The notes under the pieces are model-generated. The model did no database searches, had not been told where the DNA came from, and saw only the letters and a program-made list of their open reading frames with translations. Both the position numbers and the translations under genes were made by a program. A DNA stretch of 64,000 nucleotides from Flaccisagitta enflata (lineage: Eukaryota; Chaetognatha; Sagittoidea; Aphragmophora), in the NCBI GenBank assembly GCA_965153355.1, contig OZ231126.1:7564001-7628000 (forward strand). Reading direction: 5' to 3'. The first letter of the stretch is position 1. Every line of letters starts with the position of its first letter. Shown here in pieces: positions 20,361-31,966 of this stretch.

Positions 20361-21490
20361 CCCACATTTTCTTTCAAGTCATCTTTTCTCCCTTCTATCT
20401 TTGCCCACATGCTCTGTTTCATTCTTATTCCTTATCTGCTTGCGTCAACTTCCTCTTATCAACCTCAACAACTTATGGAGTTTAACAAGATGCTTGTCCT
20501 GTGGTTATATAATAGACCCCTATATTGTGGACCTTTCCTTGAGGTAAATACATAATAGCTATGGTTTTCTTTTAAAGGCCTATATATTTTTGTGTAAAAC
20601 CTTGTTTTGTAGGTTTGAGCAGATTGGTTTTATAATTTGTAATTATTTCTAAACATTCATTCTTTTATATCAGGTACCATCTCTCCTTGGTGACACCGAC
20701 CTTATCACTCCTCATAACATGCTCATAGTTCAAGTAAACATCAAAGGTTAGAAGTGCCAAATTTATCTTGCCCTTGTAGTCAATATGTTACCCTGCTAGA
20801 TTATTTCTTTGTCAGTGTAAAATATCCCCATTGAATATCCAGCAATCAACCTGCTGGCTATTGTTTATTCAAAAATTGATTATCTCAAAATGTTACTTCA
20901 TTTCATGTGAGGTCTTTTACCATGCTTCTGATGATCAACAAGTTGCTTTACTCATGGGCTGCATCTTCAAACCACCTCCATGCTTGTGGATATCACTCAT
21001 TTGTGTGGGTATTTAGTTCACTGCATATCTATATTACAAGGTAAGTCTTATACCTTCAACGTCAAAAAATTGCCTGTCATGTTATTGAATGTATTTTTTG
21101 AAAATTTACTGGTAAGTTTTTTTATTGCCACATATTTTAAACAGAATCTGCCATTAGTCAATATACGTTTGATCTATCGCAATACCGTGTCAACAATTTA
21201 AAGATTTTTCAAAAAGTAAGACATTCATGCAAAAAGTTAGTTATATTTTTTCATACATCTGTTGTCTTTTGCGCCAACGTTTATCTAAAATTCTTATTTT
21301 TCGCAAAAAATTCCGTCGCGGACCCAATTACTGTTCAGATTTTTATATCATTGATTTTGATATTGCCTACATTCTCGTCCGGAGATGGATTTTATTTGTT
21401 TGAACAACTCATTAATCACATAGAAGATCTGGTTCTTTACTTCTCATTGCTCCGCCGTTCAGGACAAGCTCAGGACCTTAATCCTTATCT
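20361..21490 (+). other. No clear gene; two exon-like segments
   Basis: At 20675-20747 a stretch bounded by TATATCAG and AAAG/GTTAG is open in one frame (VPSLLGDTDLITPHNM). At about 20905-21041 another ends in TTACAAG/GTAAGT. Neither has a recognisable domain. The rest is A/T-rich unique-looking DNA. Confidence 0.3.
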
Positions 21491-21491
21491 G

Positions 21492-21922
21492 TGATATACA
21501 CTTTAAAAACACTCAAAACAACGGCCGGCGGTCCTTACGTTCTCAAAGGACTCCCAACTTGTTCGCCGACATCATGAGCAAGAAATTGGCTGTCAAACTC
21601 GCCGCCGATAAAGAGAAACATTTGAAAAAGGCCGCGATTGAAAAAGAAAACGACGAGGGTGAAGAGGATGACCCTGACCTGCGTTTGGCGTCTTCATGCT
21701 GTGCCGTTTCGCCGGCGTCTCCGTCTTTCATTTCCTGACTCATCTCCATTTCTCTTTGTCTCATCGTTTCGAGTTCCGTTCTTATCATGGGCTGGTTTTG
21801 GCCCTCGGCGTCGCGCTGGCGGCTTTTTGCTTGTTAGTCGGCGCCACGCACGCCAACGTCGCAGCTCCGCCATTTCTCACCCTCGTCGCCTTTTTCTCCC
21901 TCGAATTCGCCGCCGGGCTGTA
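21492..21922 (+). pseudogene. Possible frameshifted exon of an unidentified membrane protein
   Basis: One frame encodes a charged segment containing TPNLFADIMSKKLAVKLAA and ENDEGEEDDPDLR (about 21544-21682). After a one-base frame change it continues in another frame as two hydrophobic stretches (FGVFMLCRFAGVSVF; YHGLVLALGVALAAF) and ends at GCCGGGCT/GTAAGT, a good donor. I do not recognise the protein. The frame change could be an indel, or the two frames may be unrelated. Confidence 0.3.
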
Positions 21923-22019
21923 AGTAAAGCGCTGCTGTAAAAAAACCAATGGTTCCGCTTTACACTAATGCGCGCTCTCTCTCTGACTGTGTGTGTGTCT
22001 CTTTCTTTCTCTTTCTTTT

Positions 22020-22860
22020 TTTGTCCCCGACGAACAGTTTTCGTCGGTGACTATGAGGTAGACCTGATCGTGTAGTCTGTATGTTTGTTGTTTGTTTGTT
22101 TGTTGTTTAAAACCTTCTCATATCTTTTGAACCAGACTTCAGAATTTTATGAAACTTTGCTGGTGTTGTTTATAGGTCAATAGGAGCTTGTGTACCAATT
22201 TTCAAAAAAATTCATTTTATCACCCTTTGCCTATTATTTTTGTAGTAATATTTTACTGGACTTATGTGGTTTACATAGGTAGAGGGTAGTAAATGTATGT
22301 GAATGTTTTATTTTATCTGGTATACAAGTAAAGGGTACTAAATAAACAACCCCTGCAAAATTCGAATTAAATCTGAAGTCTGGTTTTTGAGATATTAGCT
22401 TATTTATGTAGTAATATGTTACTATGACTTAGGCATTTTACATAGGCAAAAGGTAGCAAAGTTATGTGAATTTTTTTTTAATTTGGTATACAAGTAAAGG
22501 ATATTGATTGAACTGCCCCTGCAAAATTCTAATAAAATCTGAAGTCTGGTTTATAAGATATTAACTTATTTATGTAGTAGTATGTTACTAGGACTTAGGC
22601 GATTTATATAGAGGATTGGAGTTGATGAATTTTTTTACTTGCTCATTTATTTCATTCTAATTTTTCTTAAGGTTTGCGATCATGGATTTTAAGATTCATC
22701 TTCAACTACTGTCATCATCTTCAACTACTGTCATCATCTTCAACTACTGTCATCATCTTCAACTACTGTCATCATCTTCAACTACTATCATCATCTTCAA
22801 CTACTATCATCATCTTCAACTACTATCATCATCTTCAACTACTGTCATTAGGCCTTGATC
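22020..22860 (+). mobile_element. Pearl-like element with hairpin head and 19-bp array (family B)
   Basis: It starts TTTTTGTCC followed by the hairpin CCGACGA...TCGTCGG. A short GTTT-type microsatellite follows. Then come tandem core units of roughly 120-190 bp sharing CCCCTGCAAAATTC and TCTGAAGTCTGGTTT, and finally (TCAACTACTGTCATCATCT)n at 22692-22850. Copies at 32056-36305 and 36377-36960 share the order. Head hairpin, microsatellite and repeated core are the plan of oyster pearl elements. Confidence 0.7.
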
Positions 22861-23637
22861 TACAACATGGAATTTCTAAGGCTGAAAGCGGATCTTGCTT
22901 TGAAAAAAAATCGCCCCCTGAAGTGTTGACTGTTGTTACAGGCTCTACGCCACCGATTCATGCTTGTCTTGTTCGCTGAGATTTGATTTCTCACATTGGA
23001 TTTAACTAAACATTATTATTTTCTTCTTAGGGGCTCCTAAGGGCCCCCAAAAGTTCTTATTGAGAATTTTTTTGAAAAAGTGCAACAATAAGAAATTGTT
23101 TGATTTGCTTCAGATCCAAAATCTTATTTTTTTATTTTTTTCAAAAACTTAGATACTTTTATGTCACATGTCAGGGACTTAAAAAAATCACAAAATATTT
23201 TTTGAAAAATGTTTTTAAAGTGGGGTGCATTAATAGAAATTGTTTGATTTGCCTAGATCCAAAATCTTGTATTTTCATTTTTTTTTTTAAACTTTGAAAT
23301 TTTTTTGTATCGCGTCAGGGATTTTGAAAAATCACAAAATATTTTTTTGAAAAATGGTTCTTAAAAGTGGTGTAATTGATAGAAATTGTTTTATTTCTAG
23401 ATCCAAAACCAAAATCATTTTTTCAAAAATTTAAAAATTTGATTAGGGGCAGTTCAAAGAAAAAACGGAAAAAAGAACGTCGGTTTTTTTACTTTTTAAG
23501 TATGAAAAAGGCCGTAACTTCTAAACTATTGATGCGATTGTCCTGAAATTTGAAATACTAGCTGACGTCATGCTTCTCGACATACGAGCTAAAAATCTCG
23601 ACTGTGAACCGTCGTTAAGTTGGGCGTACTTCTTTGC
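22861..23637 (+). other. A/T-rich intergenic DNA, no gene seen
   Basis: It contains two or three diverged copies of a motif GATCCAAAATCTT followed by T-runs (about 23110, 23255, 23400), suggesting a weak ~145-bp tandem repeat. No coding frame is supported. Confidence 0.4.
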
Positions 23638-23935
23638 CTACTGTCATCATCTTCAACTACTGTCATCAACTTCAACTACTGTCATCATCTTCAACTACTG
23701 TCATCATCTTCAACTACTGTCATCATCTTCAACTACTGTCATCATCTTCAACTACTGTCATCATCTTCAACTACTGTCATCATCTTCAACTACTGTCATC
23801 ATCTTCAACTACTGTCATCATCTTCAACTACTGTCATCATCTTCAACTACTGTAATCATCTTCAACTACTGTCATCATCTTCAACTACTGTCATCATCTT
23901 CAACTACTGTCATCATCTTCAACTACTGTCATCAT
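23638..23935 (+). repeat. 19-bp minisatellite
   Basis: About 15 near-perfect copies of TCAACTACTGTCATCATCT. Because 19 is not a multiple of three, all three frames are open with a 19-residue period (HHLQLLSSSSTTV). This is the same unit as in the family B elements at 22.7 and 36.2 kb, here without the rest of the element. Confidence 0.95.
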
Positions 23936-24119
23936 CTAAAATCTGCAGAAATTTGCTATAATGTGCTAACATATGCTAAAGTTTTCTTTACAATTGTAGT
24001 ACTTGTAAGCTTTTTTATATTGCTTGTAGGTTAACAAGATGAAAAGGTTTCAGCAGATTTTTGCACAATAATTTAGATGAGATTCTCAAGACTAAAGTGG
24101 ATTTTACTGAATTTTAGCA

Positions 24120-24345
24120 CATTTTAGCAAAAACACACACACGCTCGCGCTCAAAAACACACACACGCTCGCGCTCAAAAACACACGCTCGCGCTCAAAA
24201 ACACACACACGCTCACACACACACGCTCACACACACACGCACGCACACACACACTCACACTCACGCTAAAAAACACACACACACTCACATTAAAAACACA
24301 CACTCACACACACTCACACAACACACTCTCACAACACACTCACAC

Positions 24346-24437
<92 letters not shown>

Positions 24438-24599
24438 AAAACACGCACACTCACTCACTAAAATACACACACACACTCACTAAAACACACACACACTCAC
24501 TAAAACACACACACACTCACTAAAACACACACACACACTCAACATACATACACACTCAACACGCACACACACACCCGCACACATACACCAACACACACC

Positions 24600-24636
<37 letters not shown>

Positions 24637-24645
24637 ACACGTCGT
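24120..24645 (+). repeat. (CA)n-rich microsatellite block
   Basis: Long CA runs mixed with ACACGCTC and ACTCACTAAA variants. It ends about 60 bp before the first TRIM37 exon. Confidence 0.95.
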
Positions 24646-24704
24646 TTTATTTCAAACACACTTACACATTCCTATGCACTCCTCATTCTCAAACCCGTTC
24701 TTAG

Positions 24705-24859
24705 TTCGACGTGCGTGTTAAACAACTTCACTCAGCTGCAACACAAAGGTGCTCCGGTGTACTCGTCTCCTCTCCACGTCAACGGACTTTCCTGGCGTCT
24801 CAAAGTCTATCCTGATGGCAACGGCGTCGTAAGAGGACACTACCTCTCCGTCTTTTTAG
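24705..24859 (+). CDS. TRIM37: TRIM37 exon, start of MATH domain
   Basis: TRIM37 is a RING E3 ubiquitin ligase (centrosome control, histone H2A and peroxisomal import work in mammals). It is recognised by a MATH/TRAF domain after the coiled coil. This exon reads [11 protein letters not shown], then [20 protein letters not shown] and [16 protein letters not shown], nearly identical in pattern to vertebrate TRIM37. The acceptor is TTCTTAG/T and the donor TTTTTAG/GTGACA, splitting a Glu codon. RING, B-box and coiled-coil exons should lie upstream but I see none between 16.9 and 24.7 kb. Confidence 0.95.
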
Positions 24860-25172
24860 GTGACATACTCCTGGATACTGTGATAAGTACTTTGATACTG
24901 TAATACTGTGATAAGTCCTTTTTCCCCTTTTCCTACTCTTTTTTTTTTTTCCTGGTTACTATCAATGTACCAGGCAAACTCGAAGACAGCCGTTTTTAAC
25001 TTTGTTTGTCTTTCAGTCTGAAATTGACGCATTTGTGCCGTCAAGCTGTTCTATCTAGAGTGTGGATGTGACTTTTGTAAATCACTGACCGCGTACTATG
25101 AATACAAATTTAGACGCACAACTGGCCTCTGGAGATAAGTCAACGTATTACCCTCTCTCTCTATAATATCAG

Positions 25173-25323
25173 AATTATCCTCCGGTCTTCCCGAGACGTC
25201 AAAATATGAATACCGCGTTGAGATGGTCCATCAAGCTTCCGGAGATCCCACCAAGAACGTGGTCAGGGAATTCGCCTTCTACTTCAAAGTCGGCGAATGT
25301 TGGGGTTACAACAGATTCTTTAG
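25173..25323 (+). CDS. TRIM37: TRIM37 exon, middle of MATH domain
   Basis: It reads (E)[20 protein letters not shown], then [18 protein letters not shown] and CWGYNRFF(R). The acceptor is ATATCAG/AA and the donor TTTAG/GTAAGC. Phase fits both neighbours, and the sequence is highly conserved with vertebrate TRIM37. Confidence 0.96.
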
Positions 25324-25549
25324 GTAAGCTCGCTCAGCGTCAGTGGTAACACCTTCGGTTTTAACGTCTGCAACTTTTATGACGGGTCTTTTGCAATGTC
25401 TGTAGCAACGTCTGTAACGGGTATTGAATCAATGCAGTGAGTCCAGTGAATATACGCCTCGTTCAAAAGAAAACTTTGTGCGGCGAGTTTCACAAACTCT
25501 TTCACTCCCCCCCTTTTTTTCTCTCCCTCTTTCTTTCTCTCCCTCCTAT

Positions 25550-26052
<503 letters not shown>

Positions 26053-26055
26053 CAG

Positions 26056-26271
26056 ATCTGACTTGTTGGCTTCCGAGGGTTTACCTGGACACGGAGAACG
26101 ATTCGATGGTTCTCAACTTTCAAGTTCGTCCTCCGACTTTCTATCGAAAGACTCGCGATCAACAGTGGTACATCAACCAGTTGGAGGCCGCACAAACTAG
26201 ATATATCGCTCAGATTAACGATCTCAAAGAAAGGCTAGACATCGAGCTCACCAGATCCGGATCAGGCAAAG
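26056..26271 (+). CDS. TRIM37: TRIM37 exon, end of MATH domain, one-base frameshift
   Basis: It reads (R)SDLLASEG in one frame and [56 protein letters not shown] in the next. The break is at TTT 26080-26082, where the conserved protein needs GGT TAC. One T is extra. The exon is 216 nt, while the flanking phases need 215, so removing one base restores the gene exactly. The donor is AAAG/GTAAGG. A sequencing or polishing error in a homopolymer is more likely than decay, given intact neighbours. Confidence 0.93.
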
Positions 26272-26509
26272 GTAAGGGAGAGATTGTGGAGTCGAGATAC
26301 TCAGTGCAGAGACTCAATTTTGATCACACTAGATTCATATCTAGATAAGTTTTGGAAGAATAAGAATGTTTTGAGCTGTGCTGAGATTGGAACGACGCGA
26401 CGCGATACTCGGGATGAAAATCATCGAATTGTATCATTATTGTTTATTATTGTAAATAGAAATCCTTTTTCATCTATCGTAATCCTATTTATGAATTTTC
26501 TTGTTGAAG

Positions 26510-26631
26510 GTTCGAAGAAGAACGACCAAAACAGTGAAGGGAGTCGTTCTCAAGGGGCGCCGATCCACATCAAACCCCAAGGCAAAGGCGGGAGACCATC
26601 CAAGCAATCCACTCTCGTTGGATCTACTGAG
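26510..26631 (+). CDS. TRIM37: TRIM37 exon after MATH domain
   Basis: It reads (G)SKKNDQNSEGSRSQGAPIHI, then KPQGKGGRPSKQSTLVGSTE. This is a basic, disordered segment. The acceptor is TTGAAG/GT and the donor ACTGAG/GTGAAA. Phases fit the exons on each side. The sequence is poorly conserved, so assignment rests on position, strand and phase. Confidence 0.75.
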
Positions 26632-26914
26632 GTGAAAACTCACTCTTTGCACAACCCTATTAACTGAACCGACTAGAACGTTCAATGAATTAATGGGAGA
26701 ACTTTAGGTGGCTTTCGATCAACCTATCTATCGATCAACCTATTTATCTATCAACATATCTATCCTTCAACCTATCTATCTATATTTCGATCGATCGATC
26801 GATCGGGGGTGAATTCATTCATTGCTTTGCTGCAGCATTTCATTGTCCGTAGTAGGCGTATAATATCTGTGGAAAATTCCTTGATTTTTCCCCATAACTT
26901 TTGCCACCACTCAG

Positions 26915-27110
26915 GTGGAGCTTGTTCCTACGATTCCGCCGAGAACCACTTCCATCGGGCGTGGATCGAGAACGGCGCGGAGTGGTGGAGGAGGAGGAGG
27001 AGGAAGAGGAAGTGGCGTCGGAAGCGTTGGAAGCGGCGGCGCCATCGAGGAATCCAATTCCGGCGCCATCGAGGAATCCAATTCCAATCGCGAAGAGAAT
27101 GATGTCGATG
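26915..27110 (+). CDS. TRIM37: TRIM37 exon, Gly-rich with internal 24-bp duplication
   Basis: It reads VELVPTIPPRTTSIGRGSRT, a Gly-rich run, and SGGAIEESNSGAIEESNS ending NREENDVD. The eight codons GAIEESNS are a perfect 24-bp tandem duplication. The acceptor is CACTCAG/GTG and the donor GATG/GTGAGT. It enters in phase 0 and leaves with one base. Confidence 0.75.
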
Positions 27111-27416
27111 GTGAGTTGAATTTCAAAATCCACTCTTACGAATCGATACGGCCTCTCAGACGCATTCATCAACAATAGGGTGGTCGGGGATTGGGTCAAA
27201 TTTCAAAAATCGATATACTCATGTTTTACACAAATATATGCAAAAAAAAAAGGTTTTCCCACAAGCGGGGGTCTGTGTGAGGAGGAGAAACCTTGTCGGC
27301 AAAATCCAGCCCACCATTTCCATTAAGAAAAAAATGTTTCTTTTTCCCCCGCAATATTTGGCATGTCTTGTTCAAAAACTCGTTAAAATGAATGAATGAA
27401 GTGTAGTTTTACCATC

Positions 27417-27790
27417 TATCGCCCATTCATTCATTCATTTATTCATTCATTCATTCATTCATGCATACATTCTCGTGTACATTCATTAGAACTGCCATCA
27501 CCGATTCAACCTATCAAATTCTTTTTTACAAATTCATTTGTTCACTCAATCGTCATTTCTCATTGGTTCATTCCTGTGTTCATTCATTCATTCATTCATT
27601 TTTTTATTCATTCATTCATTCATTTGTACATTAATTCATTCATTCATTTATTCATTCATTCCTTCTATGAAATAATTTGTTCACTCAATCATTTTCACTC
27701 ATTGTTTCCTCCATATGTTCATTCATTCATTCATTCTTAAATTCATTCATTCATTCATTCATTCCTTTGTTTTTTTTATTCATTCATTCA
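27417..27790 (+). repeat. (CATT)n microsatellite
   Basis: Interrupted ATTCATTC repeats inside the hAT-type element. The Ser-Phe-Ile-His frames through it are artefacts. Confidence 0.92.
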
Positions 27791-27910
27791 TCCATGATAA
27801 ACTGCTATCACATACATTTGTGTCTGACTGAATTGTTTTGAAGTGGTTTTTAAGTGGCTTTGAAGTGGGTCATTCCAGGGGAGGGGCGCATGTTTCCTAA
27901 CTAAGATTTA

Positions 27911-28584
27911 AATAAAGCCGGAGACACGGCTAATACCAGTCACGGACGGTATTGGTCCGTTACACTTTTACTTTTTTTATCAATTTTATTTTTTTCAATC
28001 ATTTTAAGTCAGTTTGAATATAAATCTTGCACATGCTTTATAAGTGTCAGCCTTGTTTTTTACATAAATGTTTTTTTTTGTAAGGGTGAGTTTTGGGTGT
28101 GGGTGCTTTTTGAGGTGGGAGTGAGTTTTTGGATAGAGGTGAGTCTTGGGGTAAGGGTGAGTTTGGAGGGGGTAAATTAAGTTAAGGGGTAGGGGTGAGT
28201 AAAAAGGTCAGTTAAGGGGTGAGTTTAGTAGTAGAGGTGAGTTAAAGGGTAAAGGTGAGTTAAGGGAAAAGGGTGAGTTAAGGGGTTGAGGTGAGTTAAG
28301 GGGTTGAGGTGTTTAGGGGTAGCAGCGAGTTTAGGTTGCATAAAAAAAGTAAAGTTCTATTATAAAAGTTAACGAAAATTAAATTATGTCAAATATATTA
28401 TAGAAATAGATAAATATCACTTGATCTTTTTGGCCTGTACTCCTCCCCTGGGAATCATCTCTTTTACCGATCACTAAGAACATGTTTTGGTCAAGCCCAA
28501 AAACCGTACGACTTTTGTTTGATGCGATATTCGTCCAAGCTGTCAGGAGTCATTTTCAATTTGAAAACAGCAGTAAGGGTTTGT

Positions 28585-28646
<62 letters not shown>

Positions 28647-28669
28647 CACACACACAGACACACACACAT

Positions 28670-28723
<54 letters not shown>

Positions 28724-28947
28724 AGAGACGGAAGCCAAGCCTAATCGGAAGCTCTAAATGAGTTTTGAAGATGTTGCAAGATACTAATTCACGCTTTTCC
28801 TTTTAGAATATGGATTTTTGAAGTGAGCCTCAGTGTTCTTATTTTTAGCCCCATTTTGAGGCGGAATTAAAATAAGTTTGTAACCTATGTACCGACGTAC
28901 CGACCGACACAGCAAGGTGTAGAGTCGCGTGTCCGCGACTAAAAACG
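27911..28947 (+). mobile_element. Probable expanded family A element
   Basis: The head-like AAATAAAGCCGGAGACACGG (27909) and the tail GTAGAGTCGCGTGTCCGCGACT followed by AAAAA (28920-28945) fit the family A ends. Between them lie a GAGTTAAGGGGT-type minisatellite (28080-28335), (GA)n at 28590-28643 and (CA)n at 28646-28721. It may instead be two partial copies. Confidence 0.45.
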
Positions 28948-29316
28948 AAAAAACAAGGCCAGATAGGCCAACAATGGGTCCTCTTCTCTTTATATGGGTC
29001 TCACTTCATAGTCTTCATTTCCATAGTCTTTCTTGATATTTTCTATTTAAACTATTCTACTTTATTTATTCTTGAATAGGTGTTGAAATGACTGCTCTTA
29101 TTTCAAACATGCGTCTGGTCTTGGTTTATATGGTTTTTCTTTATACGGTCTTGGTTTATATGGTCTAATTTCATATGGTCTCACTGTATAGGGTCTTACT
29201 TTATTTGGTCTCACTTTATAAGGTCTACTTTATACGGTCTCACTTTATAAGGTTTACGTTATACGGCCTCACTTTATGAGGTCTACTTTATAAGGTGTAA
29301 TATGAGGACAATTTAG

Positions 29317-29464
29317 ATGATGACGATGATGATGACGACGATGATGATGACGATGATGACAATGATGATGCCAATGACGACGTCGATGATGAGGACTACG
29401 ATGACGATGATGAGGACGATGATGACAACAAAGACGATGACGATGGTGATGGTGATGATGGTGG

Positions 29465-29495
<31 letters not shown>

Positions 29496-29535
29496 GATGA
29501 TGTCAATGATGATTATGATGATGATGATGCACTTA
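29317..29535 (+). repeat. (GATGAC/GATGAT)n microsatellite
   Basis: About 220 bp of GAT-type repeat. It is followed at 29580-29650 by (CCAA/CCGA)n and the hairpin AGATGCG-AGG-ACGCATCT, a family A tail. Confidence 0.9.
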
Positions 29536-29654
29536 AACATCGAAATTATGACAAATTTCGCGATATTGACGAATGCGTAACCGACCAACCAACCAACCAA
29601 CCGACCGACCGACGGACACAGCCAATTATAGAGATGCGAGGACGCATCTAAAAA

Positions 29655-30255
29655 AAGTGAGATAAGCAAAAGCGTTAGATGGTCAGCGGTACCTGTTGCC
29701 CCTATGTGAGTGTTTTTGGATGTGAGGTGGTTAGAGGGGCAGCGGTTCCAAAGGGGCCGATGACCTATGATGTTTTTATTTGAACCTCAAGGCTTGAATC
29801 AGAGCCTGGAGGCTGGAGTTGGAGCCCTGAGGCTGAGATTTGAGCCTGGAGGCTAGGATTTGAGCTTGGATGCTGGGATTTGAGCTTGGAGGCTGGGATT
29901 TGAGCTTGGAGGCTGGGATTTGAGCTTGGAGGCTGGGATTTGAGCTTGGAGGCTGGGATTTAAGCCTTGAGGCTAGGATTTGGGGCTCGAGACTATAATT
30001 TGAGCCTTGGGGCTGAGATTTGAGCAGTGAGGCTGGGATTTGAGCCCTTAGGCTGGGATTTGAGCCGTGAGGCTGGGATTTGAGCTTCAAAGCTAGAATT
30101 TGAGCCTTGAAGCTATAATTTGGGCCTCGACACTAAGATTTGGGCCTCAAGGGCGGTGGGGGGGGGGAGAGAAGGAGGAGGAGAGGGAGAAATTTCCCCT
30201 ATGTGGGAAACCATAGTTCATCGGCCCCTTCGGGGCCGCTTCTCAAAAAGCGGGA
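29655..30255 (+). mobile_element. Family C element with 21-bp array
   Basis: The head AAGCGTTAGATGGTCAGCGG, then CCTGTTGCCCC, resembles 10090-10130 and 41150-41180. The middle is a 21-bp array on GGCTGGGATTTGAGC (29780-30150). The end CGGCCCCTTCGGGGCCGCTT is itself palindromic. A (GA)n run follows at 30260-30318. Confidence 0.6.
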
Positions 30256-30259
30256 GAAC

Positions 30260-30321
<62 letters not shown>

Positions 30322-30685
30322 GTAACAAATCGTAAATAGATACTACATATGGAGATTGAAGGGTGGACGGACTGACAGAAACATAGATGGATGGACGATC
30401 AGACAGATAGATTAACAGACAGGGTGAATATTAGATTAAGATGCAATGTGGCATCTAAGTTGAAAGACAGAGTGAGTTGCGAACTCTTTGTGTATTGCTT
30501 TTGAATAAAAAAGATGGTAACTTTCTATCTCTTCTGGTTTAGGCCATTCTTTTGCCGACAAGGTTTTTCACTCTCACACAGACCCCTGCTTGTGGGAAAA
30601 CCTTATTTTTTTACATATATATGCGTAAGACATGAGTATATCGATCTATGAAAATTGACCCAGTTCTCGACCGCCCTAATCAACA

Positions 30686-30872
30686 AGGCCGGATACACGG
30701 CTACCCAAGTCGCGTGTAGGTGGGCAGGGGCTATATTTGAGGTCACCTGATCATTTGGGCAAGAGCCGTGAAGTCCAGGATCCAGAAAAGTAGTGTGACG
30801 GACAAACGGACTAATTCAATGGACTGACGGAACGACAAAGCGGGGTGTAGAGTCGCGTTGCACGCGACTTAA
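30686..30872 (+). mobile_element. Family A hairpin element
   Basis: The head CAACAAGGCCGGATACACGG abuts the target duplication of the hAT-type element. The tail has hairpin AGTCGCGT-TGC-ACGCGACT. Confidence 0.7.
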
Positions 30873-30973
30873 AGTAAAACTCTTTTAAAACATCTTTCAC
30901 AAATCTATCAATAAAAATCCTTTTATTACATCCGTATCACAGAATCTCTCTTTCTACCGTCGCTCGAGCGAAG

Positions 30974-31534
30974 ATTCTCAAAATGACGGAGCGAGGGGAG
31001 GAGAAGGCGATGAGGAGGAGATTGTGGAGGTGGCTGAGGGTGAAGCGGAGGAAGAGGCCAACGGGGTTGTAAGTGGCGAGGACGCGGGAGATACGATCCC
31101 CGCTGCTAATGGAATTGACTTGACTCGGGAGGAAGAAGAAGAGGATGGGGACGAGGAAGAAGAGGATGGACGGGATGATGAGGAGGAGGATGATGATGAA
31201 GAGGCTGATGATGACGGGGAAGAACGCCGCAAGAATGTCGTTGAAGTGGATGAAATGGAAGACGTCGACGAGGATGAAGAAGAGGATGAAGAAGAGGATG
31301 ACGAGGAAGACGAGGATCTTGATCCCATGTCTTCTCGTCAAGATGTTGAGGTTGAAGATATCGACGATGAAGATGATGAGGAAGAGGATGAAGAGGTTGA
31401 GGAGGAAGAAGAGGAAGGAGTTGGGAAGCGACGCGTCGGTGGTCGAGTAGATACGGAAAACGATATCGACGAAGAGTCACGAAATGGGGAGAATGACATC
31501 GACGACTCGGTTCTGCTCCACGCAACAACCTCTG
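30974..31534 (+). CDS. TRIM37: TRIM37 acidic exon
   Basis: A 561-nt exon coding an extremely acidic segment (many EEEED and DDDEE runs). It ends with ENDIDEESRNGENDIDDS, closely matching the ENDIDEE...GENDV motif that follows the acidic region of vertebrate TRIM37. The start at 30974 (after GCGAAG) is the one that fits the phase of the previous exon. Another acceptor, ATCACAG at 30942, has a better pyrimidine tract but the wrong phase. The donor is TCTG/GTGCGT. Confidence 0.8.
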
Positions 31535-31724
31535 GTGCGTCAAAATGGAATTTGTATTCTTCAGCTAGCCTATTGTTTAAATCTACCAATCCACCATAGA
31601 TATTAGATGAGTGAGAAAGCTCGAGCTGGGAATAATTTTGGATTGTTTGAATCAATTGAATGTTACCGTAGAACAATGGCTGGTTTTGAACGGTTTGTCC
31701 ACTGGCGGTATACTTCTCTTTCAG

Positions 31725-31966
31725 ATTTGTCTTCCATTCTTGGCTTGACGCGGACGTCGACTGAAGATGGCGCTGCGGGCGGAAGTGCCAGCGGCGTCGG
31801 TGGTGGCGTCGGTGGCGGCACAGATGGCGCTCTCGGGGATGACTCTGTTTCCTCACCAGATGGACGGCCGTCTTCGGCTCTCAACTCTCTCTCCAGCTTC
31901 TTGTCCGCCTCTTCGGCCGTCAAAGATGGCGAACTTCTCATGCTTCATCAACTCCTTCAAAGTCAG
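31725..31966 (+). CDS. TRIM37: Probable TRIM37 exon, Gly/Ser-rich
   Basis: It reads (D)LSSILGLTRTSTEDGAAGGS, a Gly-rich run, then SALNSLSSFLSASSAVKDGE and LLMLHQLLQSQ. The acceptor is TCTTTCAG/AT and the donor AGTCAG/GTGATG. The entry phase fits the acidic exon. No further TRIM37 exons are recognised downstream, so the C-terminus is unaccounted for. Confidence 0.6.

Larger units (their letters stand above)
27176..30678. mobile_element. 3.5-kb non-autonomous hAT-type element in TRIM37 intron
   Basis: The left end TAGGGTGGTCGGGGATTGGG and right end inverted (CCAGTTCTCGACCGCCCTA) match the termini of the MITE at 10662-10968. They share the inner CCTTGTCGGCAAAA segment as inverted arms of about 150 bp. 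A perfect 8-bp target duplication ATCAACAA flanks it (27168-27175 and 30679-30686). No transposase frame is present. The interior is filled by later repeats: (CATT)n, family A pieces, a GGGTGAGTTAA minisatellite, (GA)n, (CA)n, (GAT)n and a family C element. Confidence 0.88.

Noticed and set aside
19858-20547. 229-codon frame rich in LLLRHPCSYAILALT
   Set aside because: It follows the 17-bp minisatellite; the periodic residues come from the repeat.
23638-23935. Regular short repeat array resembling a CRISPR
   Set aside because: Units are directly tandem with no unique spacers, and the genome is eukaryotic. It is a 19-bp minisatellite.
31106-31543. Minus-strand and alternative-frame ORFs across the acidic region
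   Set aside because: They are shadows of the TRIM37 acidic exon, which has matching splice sites, phase and a conserved end motif.
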